NCBI GenBank assembly: GCA_001414485.1
Contig: LLEY01000224.1
Span: forward strand, 1-64,000
DNA from: Calycina herbarum
Lineage: Eukaryota; Ascomycota; Leotiomycetes; Helotiales; Pezizellaceae
Direction: 5' to 3'
Length of the DNA: 64,000 nucleotides
Shown here in pieces: positions 56,081-64,000 of the stretch (its first letter is position 1; every line of letters begins with the position of its first letter). The notes under the pieces were generated by a model. It saw only the letters and a program-made list of their open reading frames with translations, was not told the DNA's origin and made no database searches. The translations under genes and the position numbers were made by a program.

Positions 56081-57632
56081 TTACACGATAGTCCTAGAGC
56101 ATAATTAGCTTCCATTCTCTAACTATCAGAAGGTATATCGGGACTCACCATCTCGGCTCATCCTGCTCAACCTTGGGCGTAGAAACCGCATTCCTATCCG
56201 CAAAAGGATCGTCATCATCCTCCTCCTTCTCAGGCTCCGGTGCCTGGATTCTCGGTGGTGGCGGTGCCTTCATAGGCCGTGGGGGTGGTGGAGGTTTACT
56301 AGCTCTTGGGGGACTGATGGTTAGACCAGCGATACCGTTTTGGGCAAAGGTTTCGTCATTGGAGGTTGCGTGGCTGCTGGTTAACACTGTTTTTGTTAGT
56401 TTCATGGACAGGGAAATGGGACGTGAAGGGGAGGGATAAAAACGAAGGGGAAGGGGAGGACAGGAGACAAACTCTTGTATGCGTGGGATTGGGCGGCGAG
56501 TTCATCATCTGAGTCGCTGTCTGCGTCCATGGAGCGGTCGAGTTGCTCGAAGGTCATGAGGGCCGTGACGAGCTCGTCGTTGGCGTGGAGGAGAGCGCCC
56601 ATCCATTGCTCGGATTTGGGATGCTCTGCTATGTGATGGACCTGGGGAAATGTGAGTAAGTTATTTGAAAATGAAACCTCGTCTCGGTGTTTTTGCTCGG
56701 ATGAAAGAAAAGCTACTTACATAGCGTAGTATTTTGCGACGAAGAAGCTTGCAGTTCTCAAACTCGCGAACCGCAGCTTGATTCGATGATATTTGCTCAA
56801 CCTCACGATTGATAGATCTCAGAGAATTTAATAGGTTCGTTGAAGACATGGAAGAGTCGGCAATACAGCTCTTCATAGTCTCCTTTTCGGCTTCGAGGTT
56901 AAATGGTTTGCCGCGCTTTCTTCCCTTCTTGTCCTTTTTCGACTTGGAGTCGGACTTGGAAGCTGCGGAGGAACCGAAAAATGAAGTACGTGGGGGAGGC
57001 GACGGGTTCTTGCTAGACTGGCCTTGGGACATCGATGCATTTCGAGAGTGTGCAGTAGCAGCCTTCTCCTCCTCTTCGTCTTCTTCACCAAATGGATTTT
57101 CAGTCTCTCGAACAACCTTTGATTGGTCTCTAGTCACGACTCTGTTTCTTGTATTGTCGGTATGGGTTTGCTAAATATCGTCAGTGAAAGGGTTAGAAGA
57201 GAGTCTCTAGTTACGTACCGATTTGAGTTTAGCAATTTCCTCAAGACCCCGAATATTCTTCAAAGTAGACCATTGGGAGAAAAGTATCCTACACTTGGCC
57301 TTGACTAGCGGATCTGACAGCTCGCCAGTACCACAAATTCGTAATCGATCAAGGAGCATGGGGTCAGCAAATTTGCGTTGAAAATCTCCCCCAGCATTCT
57401 GGATCAGACCATCAAGAAGGGTGAGAGCACGAAGTTGGCGATGAACATTTCCATACTTGAGCTTCTTTCTGATGGCTCGCGCGGCTTCTGTGGGACCAGT
57501 GGATTGGATTTTGATTGCTTCGACTAGATCTGGGATACCACTGAAGTCGTCCTCCTCGTAAGACTCGCTAGTGAGGTTCTCGACTGCAACGGTGATGGAG
57601 GAGTATGGCTTTTTCTGGAAGGGGGTTAGCAT
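56081..57632 (-). CDS. lsb5: LSB5-like VHS/GAT protein (actin and endocytosis adaptor)
   Basis: Yeast Lsb5 binds Las17/WASP, ubiquitin and Arf to link actin with endocytic or endosomal sorting. Five exons (57632-57219, 57170-56721, 56641-56473, 56386-56149, 56093-56081) give 427 residues, about the fungal norm. The VHS domain fills residues about 1-140: QKKPYSSITVAVENLTSESY, IKIQSTGPTEAARAIRKKLK, HRQLRALTLLDGLIQNAGGD, KCRILFSQW. A charged linker precedes a GAT-like helical region (INREVEQISSNQAAVREFEN, LLHANDELVTALMTFEQLDR). The Pro-rich tail (PPPPPRPMKAPPPPRIQ) could bind SH3 domains. The last exon is only 13 nt and yields DEPRWTIV; without it the protein would stop at ..EPRW. A start at an upstream Met is possible but family members begin just before QKKPYS. 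Confidence 0.87.
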
Positions 57633-58579
57633 CTTGTCGAGAGTAACTGCTTGTGCTGATGGTTGTGCAAATAAAACTGGGATAAGGAGGAAAGCCATTC
57701 TCGTATGTTGAAAGTGAATATCATGACTTCGGGACAAAGGCGTGCAGAACTAAAATAGCAAAGCCGATGGATGACTCTATTTAATCACTCGCCGAAGCGA
57801 GCCAACAAGGTGTCAAGGCAGAGCCTTGGTGAAGTTGAAGTTAAAGTTGGAACTCGCTTGTCGAATTATTAAGGTTCGCCTCGAGCTTTTTGGAGAAGCT
57901 ACTTGAAGAGCAGAGCTTGAGCGCGGGGTTTTGGACACAACGTGAATGTACTGACCGAACGAAAAGCCGACATGATGAAGGTTGCACAATCAGATAACCA
58001 CCAGAAGAACAACCACGAGGCGAGTTGGATGGAAATACACTACCAAAGCAGAAGAGCACAATAGCCTGCTTGTGTTTGAAGTTTTAGAAGTTCGCTTTTG
58101 AGACGAGAAGATATCCGAAGTAATGCAATCCTCTTCGAGAGACTGGGCTCTTTGAAGTTGCCTGATAAGAGACACGGGGGAGTGGGATGAAGGTCTCGGT
58201 TGCCTGTACTGTCGAAGGCAGAAAGCTTGTCGGGTTGGCGTTGAGGGCTTCTTCTATGTATACACGAGCGAGAGCAGAAGCATATTTTACAGAAGAGGAC
58301 GGGACGAGGTGAGTGTTGGATGAAGTTACGGTGCATAAACATAAAGGTTAAGGGTCCAACTATGCCCCGCCAAACAGCGCCAAGGCTAAATGCCGAACCC
58401 CTCCCGGCCTGGTGATGACGCTCTGCCTCCCTTCAGCCTCGCGGGTTCTCGTCCTCATCTCATCCTCACCCATCATCGTCAACACCAACACCTTCTCCGA
58501 CTGTCTAGTATACAACTTCAATTACCTCAGTTATCTATCGGGAGGTGGTGATTGTCAAGAGAAGGGAAAGGCCAGCAAC
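57633..58579. promoter_or_regulatory. Divergent region between the LSB5-like gene and the acidic nuclear-type gene
   Basis: About 950 bp with both promoters. ORFs on either strand lack domains. Nothing recognised as a binding site. Confidence 0.4.
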
Positions 58580-61141
58580 ATGTCGTTTTCCACGCCATGT
58601 GGCTTAGGTCTGCAGGGAGACGGCAATGCGATGATAGCGGAAGTGTCAGTTCAGCCCATTTGCGACAATTTCTTTTGCTAGTCGGTTGGAAACTGACAAT
58701 TATATCAATTATTTCACAGCGAGCAGTTTTATCCAACCTCATCCTTTACTCCCCTCAACGCTCGTCCTCCCATGCGATTCGTCAACCCGAACGATGTCCT
58801 CCATTATCCCGATAATGATGCATCTATATACGACCTCCCTCAAGAGGATGACGATGCTCCCTGGAACGAAGTCCCTGACAAGCCGGTTAAGAAAAGCAAG
58901 AAACGGCCATCTGCGCAAGCAAAACAAGGTCGGGCAGTCTCCCTGGGAGCCGTTTGGAATTACACGGACGAGGAGAATATAGTATTCGAGGTTGAGGAGA
59001 GCCAAGAGGTCGTGGCCACCAGCAAGCCGGCGAAGAGGGCAAAATCTGCGCCTGCAAAAAAGACGAAGACGAAAAAGGCACCCTATAAAGTCCAAAACCT
59101 AGAGTCCGGGGAGAGCGATGTCGTCGACGCACTTGACGAGGAAGAATCGAACAGTCAATTGACGACACCCCCAGACAGTACCAAAGGCAAAACGAAGAAG
59201 GGCCGTTCCGCGATTTCGAAGAACAAGAAGGGAAGATTGCCATCATTCAAAAACCTGACAATTACAAAGGCCATCGAACCACAAGACAAGGAATCAGTCG
59301 AGACTCCCTCTGCCGTTATAAGCTACCAGGGTTGGACGTCTACGCAGGATGCCGTAAAATACAATGGTTTAACGCAGACAACTCTTGACAAACTTGCTGC
59401 GTTTCGATACCATCCAACTCCCTCTAAACCAATATTCTACGAAAGCCAGACTCGGGAACAAGTCGAAGATATTGAGCTGGCTCCAGTCTCAATGGCCTTC
59501 AATGGAAGCGATGTATTGGGTAATGGCGGGGTTTCCGCGCAAGCCGCAGATGACCCCTTTGTTACAGAGCCAGCCCCAGAACACCCACAGCATGAAAATA
59601 TTCTAGCAGAACATGACCAAGAGATGGAGGCCAGCTATCACGCGGAAGCAGTTGAAGAGGCCCCACCTATATCTAACATTGAGCACGCAGTCGTGGGTCT
59701 CGACGAAGATGTTTTACCACCTTCAACAGCTTGCGAACCTCAAACAACTGATTCGGACGAAGCATATCAACATCCCAAACCAACTTCTAGCGAAGCTCCG
59801 GTTCCAAATCATGCAAAGAATGCTGTCCATGTTGACAATGAGAACATTGAATCGCAGAGAGACCTGTCAATTATATCCTCCGTTGTTCCTGAAGTTCGGA
59901 ATTTCATAGAAGAGCAAGTTGTTCAAAACTCTGGAGAGAACGCAATTGAAGTCAATGCATGTTCGGATGGAAAGACCGCCCCAGAAATCTCAGCCGACAC
60001 CGAAATGGATGAATTTGATGATGGGCTAGATGACGACGATCTCATGGCAATTGCTTACGATGAATTGGCGCTTAATGAGCCTATGGCAGCAGTACAGCCA
60101 GCAGCCATCAAGCTTAGTCCATCGATGGGAATAGCACATGCAAATCTTAACGTACTAAATGTCCCACATCTACCTTTAGTTAATATGGATTCTGATGACG
60201 ATGAATATCCAATGGATGCCGGCGAGGATGATCGGATGCTCGGACTCTGCGGATACCCTGATCTCGTCGTTGAAAAACATCATGCCCCTTCAAGTCTACA
60301 GAACGAGATTGAATTTCAAGAAGAATATGACAGCTCTCTTCAATTTTCACCTCCACCTCCTCCGGGAGCGAAACATCAACCATCTGCTAACCATCATAGT
60401 GATCCATTATCCCCAAGTCGTGTCCCAGGAAATAACAGCCAGGACGACTTTGAAGATTGGGCCTTCATGAACACAGAGCTCGACGATGTCATGCGCAAAG
60501 CGGAAGTTCAAAAAGCACCCACCACGGTTATTTTATCACAATCACATATTACTGGCCACTTCAAGGCTCCCAAAGCTCCAGCTCCCAAAGTAAATCCCAA
60601 GACCGCTGCGCTTATTCTGGACGACAGTCACGAATACTACCCCCTCGAGCGATTTGCACGACCCGAGTTCCCTGGAATCGTTCGCGATCGCTGCCCAATT
60701 GTTGGAGTATCAGCTCAATCGTTTCTACGCGTATGCTTTCGAATTGGCGAACTTTTCAAAGAGGGAGCAAGATGTAATGCGGCTGGACAAGATGCGGTGA
60801 TCGAATTGTTTGCTCGAGTTAATTTCTCTTCGCGCGAAGCTGGGACTACGAAACAGCACTTTCGATTCATGGATCTTTGGAGTGAACATCCGCCTTTTCC
60901 TACCGGTATTTTATCGAATTTCAAGACATCGAGTCTGGCAGATAGTGAGAGCCTGTTCTTTGTGGATGATATGGGTAAGGGGGAGATGGTGAGGTGTTTG
61001 GGACGACTTAAGAAGGAGAAGAAGAGTGATACCGGTTGGATCTTTGACATTATTAACGTGAGAGGTACTGATTGGGAGGAGATTCGATGGACGAAGATAA
61101 TTGTTGATGCGGGTGCTGAGAGAGGTTTATCGAAGTTGTGA
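58580..61141 (+). CDS. Large acidic, probably nuclear protein of unknown function
   Basis: Exons 58580-58644 and 58720-61141 (75-nt intron with CTGAC branch site) give 828 residues. It begins MSFSTPCGLGLQGDGNAMIA and then EQFYPTSSFTPLNARPPMRF, a coherent start across the splice. Basic patches (KPAKRAKSAPAKKTKTKKAP, STKGKTKKGRSAISKNKKGR) look like nuclear localisation signals or AT-hook-like DNA-contact regions. Residues about 250-560 are acidic and disordered. The last 170 residues look folded: IVRDRCPIVGVSAQSFLRVC, FRIGELFKEGARCNAAGQDA, VIELFARVNFSSREAGTTKQ, HFRFMDLWSEHPPFPTGILS, MVRCLGRLKKEKKSDTGWIF. This end may be an OB-fold-like or DNA-repair-type domain, but I do not recognise the family. 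Confidence 0.75.
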
Positions 61142-62831
61142 TGGGACTTGTGTGATCTCTGAGGAAGGTGGAAATGTTTCTTTGCTTGTTGTTGATTGCT
61201 ATACTTATATTGCTATACCCTAAACCTACTGTGGGAAACTAATGTTTAGATCTAGCCATCGAAGCCATTACTTGTAGGCGCTCATATTTACCTTGCACGA
61301 ACTTGGATTGGCTACATAGTGTGAAAAAATGCTTTCATTATGCCTCAAACCTCTTAAATGGAGGAAGAGAAAGGATGTATTTATATACAAATTTACAATT
61401 CTAAAATGTTCTAGATCACGTGTTACTGATTCTAAGCGATTCCAGCAACACATAGCCTTTCTTGAAGCACTCAATACATCAATCTCAAACAGCCTTTATG
61501 AACTACAAGTCTTCTTATTTCCATATCAAGTCCCATCCGTTCAAATTTTCGTATCCTTTCTTTTTCATGAGGCCATCCGCAAGTCACGTTTCTACATATC
61601 ATTTCCTACCTCGGTTTGTATCTCTTAGGTGTTAATTCCCCTCCAAGAGTACTGTGTCAGAATGGTTTCATTTGTACCGCGAAGAGAAAAGCGACTACAA
61701 ATATAAGAGACATTATTCTCTTATACAGCTGATTCTCTTCAACTTTGCTTCCCTCCGCTATACCTGCTCCCACGTTGTGACGTGTCTACACGTCTGCTTC
61801 CGAGGTCGGTTACACCGCTTCTTTCATTCCGAGCACTAACCAATCCAGTAGCCAGCCGACCTCGTTTCTGAGGCTGCTTCCTACCTCTGGTCCCAGTCCC
61901 AACTCCTGTGATGAAGGCATCCACCATTTCCTTAGCTCCAGCCAGTTCAGATTCAGGCATCCACGTCTTATTCCATTCTACCTAAAAGTGCCTCTTACCG
62001 TCAACCATTTCCTGATCAGTGATTTTGTGGATTCCCTATTCCCGAGTAGGGTCTGTGATTGAAGCAGCCGGTTGAGGTTCTTCGAAGTCGGTGGGACTAT
62101 CCTGTCGCTGCCTTTGGCTTTGAGAAAATGGTGATGATTCTTGAGAAAATGTGAGACAGTACATAATTTTCGACTCGACTATCTTTAGTGTAAAGTATCC
62201 ATAGATGGGAATCTCTTCGCTCTCCTGCATACTACCGCACGAGGTTGCTTCTGTAGCTTGGCATGAGACATCAAGGGAATGAGTAGGATGGACTGCTACA
62301 TTACTATTCTCTACATCCGTCGTCTGCCTGACCCGCTTCCGTGATCGGCAGCCTCTCCGAGAGCCAGTGGCGTCGCTCTCATCGTCTTCGTCATCAGAAT
62401 CTAAATAAACCTTTCTCGACTAATATAAACTATTCGACTAATATAAAAAGTCACCGATATAAGCGTTATAACCGACGTATATAATAACCCTCTTAAATTA
62501 AGAGAGCAGCCTTACTACTACGGGCGGGCTATATTTTACAACTAATATATAATTACAACCGAGTTATAGCAGTAGTAGTACGGTGTTAAATACAGGGGTT
62601 TTTCTATAAGGTTTCAATTGTTCTCCCGCTCTGACTTTCGCAGACGAAACTTTTTCTAATAGTTGGGAGGATAGGGTGTAGGGTTCCTGAGCTTCAGTGC
62701 TGAGAAATCTAGGAGATTTGGAGATGCAAGGTGAGCACGCTTGCATGGTCCTAGGTAGGGACAGCTAGGTATATAACTTAGAAGTAAATAAATGGCAAAA
62801 TATCCTGAGTTGACTTTAAAATCAATTTCTT
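61142..62831. other. Gene-poor region with a decayed coding remnant
   Basis: AT-rich 3' flank, then remnant frames on the minus strand (61750-62410). 62400-62530 is very AT-rich with two close copies of TCGACTAATATAAA. 62560-62830 is the 3' flank of the dehydrogenase. No intact gene. Confidence 0.45.
61750..62410 (-). pseudogene. Degraded chromodomain-like coding remnant
   Basis: A single minus-strand frame stays protein-like from about 62410 (acidic DSDDEDDESDATGSRRG) through SMQESEEIPIYGYFTLKIVE to about 61750, with in-frame TAG codons (one before GIHKI, one within RHF.VEW). The segment ..DGKRHF(stop)VEWNKTWMPESEL resembles the end of a chromodomain (GK..YLV.W...W.P...L). Stops are TAG as RIP would give. 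Identity is tentative. Confidence 0.45.
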
Positions 62832-63830
62832 CTAACCTCCAAGGTCCATGAATGGCTTTGTAACCTCCTCACACCAGTTCCAAAATTCAATTGCCCTTCC
62901 CGTCCCTCCATCCTTTTCTTCTTTCAAGGCAGCCGTGATATCTGGTCTCATGGTGGTATGCCATCTTCCCCAAGGAATCACATACCTACCCCCATCCTCA
63001 ATTGTGATATCCTTATTGAAAGCAGTCCAAAGGTTCGTACGTGCCCCATCTATCGGCTTTCCTAGAATGATATAATAAGGCCAATAATGATAACAAGGCG
63101 TTGTCCGCCAGGTATTGGTCTTAAGGCTTCCAGGGTTCAAAGCCAGACTGACTACGCCCGAGGAGGCGCCAAAGCGACGATTCCACTCGTAGGCCAAGAA
63201 CCAATTGCCGGTTTTAGAGGCAGAGTAATGCTCATGGCGTTGTTTGGAAGGGTTCATTACTTCCTTCATTACAACACCACCCTTGGGAGCCATGGCATCG
63301 ACAAGGACGGACGATGTCCAGGTAATACGCACACTGTTTGGAGGGGCGATTTTCGCTGTTGCGGTCAAGATAGGCGTCAAAAGGTGTGTAATGAGCCACC
63401 CTCCAGCACAATTGATGCCAAAGTGAGGTTCCAGTCCTTGGACAGTCTTGTAGTCCAAAGGCATACTAGCGCGGCCGGCATTGTTGAACAGGATATCGAG
63501 CCGACTTTCAGCTGCGAGAAATTTGCGGATGGCGGGGGAGATGGTGGTGAGATCAGCGAGATCAAGTGGGATGAAGTGGAGAGCGCCCGGCGTGCTTCCT
63601 ACAGCTGTGCTTCGAATCTTCTCGATGGCAGCAAGCGCGCGGCCTCCGTGATGCGACAAGCAGTATACCGTTCCTCCGGCTTGATAGAGTATCCTGGATA
63701 GCTCGAATCCAACACCACTGCTGGCGCCAGTGACGATAAAGACCTTTCCGACTTGAGATGGAACATCGTTCTCGGTGGAGGATGCTTTTGGGGGGAAGAA
63801 CTGTGTGAAGATAGTGTGGAAGGAAGCCAT
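62832..63830 (-). CDS. Short-chain dehydrogenase/reductase
   Basis: Intronless, 332 residues. NAD(P)-binding motif TGASSGVG (34-41), DL at about 90, NNAG (116-119), the catalytic Ser about 173-174 and YSASK (Tyr202, Lys206) are all present, so the enzyme should be active. It resembles retinol-dehydrogenase/WW-domain-oxidoreductase-like SDRs of fungi. Region 225-260 (NPGSLKTNTWRTTP, YHYWPYYIILGKPIDGARTN) is substrate-specific. The first 25 residues are a short, weakly hydrophobic N-terminal segment (MASFHTIFTQFFPPK), possibly membrane-associated. Substrate unknown. The nearest complete gene is the large acidic gene 1.7 kb to the left. Confidence 0.9.
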   Translation of the reverse strand: MASFHTIFTQFFPPKASSTENDVPSQVGKVFIVTGASSGVGFELSRILYQAGGTVYCLSHHGGRALAAIEKIRSTAVGSTPGALHFIPLDLADLTTISPAIRKFLAAESRLDILFNNAGRASMPLDYKTVQGLEPHFGINCAGGWLITHLLTPILTATAKIAPPNSVRITWTSSVLVDAMAPKGGVVMKEVMNPSKQRHEHYSASKTGNWFLAYEWNRRFGASSGVVSLALNPGSLKTNTWRTTPCYHYWPYYIILGKPIDGARTNLWTAFNKDITIEDGGRYVIPWGRWHTTMRPDITAALKEEKDGGTGRAIEFWNWCEEVTKPFMDLGG

Positions 63831-64000
63831 GGTGTTCGTATGGGCACGCTATGCCACCAGCAAGAATTGGACTTGAGCCTGGAGACGACGACGCGTATAT
63901 GGAGAGCAGAGGATGATTATTAGTAAAGCTGCATGACATGAAGCATTACAGTACCAGAGCGTTATTATGTGAGACACAACCAACAAAGCAATTAACCCCT
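63831..64000. other. Right edge, upstream of the dehydrogenase
   Basis: Promoter and leader region of the minus-strand dehydrogenase; too short to say more. Confidence 0.4.

Noticed and set aside
63087..63701. 204-aa plus-strand ORF over the dehydrogenase
   Set aside because: Antisense to a gene with complete SDR catalytic motifs; it has no domain of its own.

Overview
The window is nuclear DNA of a filamentous ascomycete. Nearly every gene has short spliceosomal introns (about 48-160 nt, one of 313 nt) with GTRNGY-like donors and CTRAC-type branch sites. There are fungus-only genes (creC, a siderophore transporter of the Mir/Str type, DUF2433, a DUF7580-type protein) and a DNA transposon decayed in a way that looks like repeat-induced point mutation (RIP). 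Protein style and gene content fit Leotiomycetes (Botrytis/Sclerotinia-like), but that placement is inferred from memory, not from a search. Gene ends below were worked out by hand splicing; for almost all of them the exon lengths sum to a multiple of three, which supports the models.

Layout: 1-726 repeat-rich DNA; 727-2686 (-) siderophore transporter; 4366-6339 (-) DUF7580-type protein, head to head with 6604-8328 (+) a C2H2 protein; 9530-11819 (+) creC; 12518-14110 (+) phytanoyl-CoA-dioxygenase-like; 15342-17740 (+) DUF2433/RGG protein; 18377-19469 (+) COQ5; 19912-20283 (+) small protein; 20775-21854 (-) an intronless RutA-like flavin monooxygenase; 22424-24173 (-) polytopic membrane protein; 24738-25169 (+) small membrane protein; 26163-28578 (-) large membrane protein; 29334-29726 (-) small protein; 29746-30869 (-) peroxisomal enoyl-CoA isomerase; 32710-34077 (+) a frameshifted Git3-like receptor; 35215-36813 (-) secreted Ala/Ser/Lys-repeat protein; 38911-39634 (+) TIM17; 40454-41875 (-) MDR reductase; 42651-44073 (-) secreted nuclease/phosphatase-jacalin fusion; 45136-45714 (-) doubtful ORF; 46479-48146 (+) glycosyltransferase; 48622-49747 (-) fungal protein with a frameshift; 51287-51862 (-) small charged protein; 54101-55432 Tc1/mariner element with perfect TIRs and a dead transposase; 56081-57632 (-) LSB5-like VHS protein; 58580-61141 (+) large acidic, probably nuclear protein; 61750-62410 (-) decayed coding remnant; 62832-63830 (-) short-chain dehydrogenase.

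The genes do not form one pathway or an obvious biosynthetic cluster. Housekeeping genes (creC carbon catabolite control, COQ5 ubiquinone synthesis, TIM17 mitochondrial import, LSB5 endocytosis, beta-oxidation isomerase) sit among accessory ones. The most unusual items are: the intronless RutA homologue standing alone; 5-nt and 11-nt coding microexons in creC and the MDR gene; in-frame stop-free introns that are easily mis-annotated as coding; the nuclease-lectin fusion; the head-to-head DUF7580/C2H2 pair with a decayed paralogous tail downstream; and the RIP-like Tc1 element whose 38-bp ends are still identical. I found no CRISPR array, rRNA or convincing tRNA.
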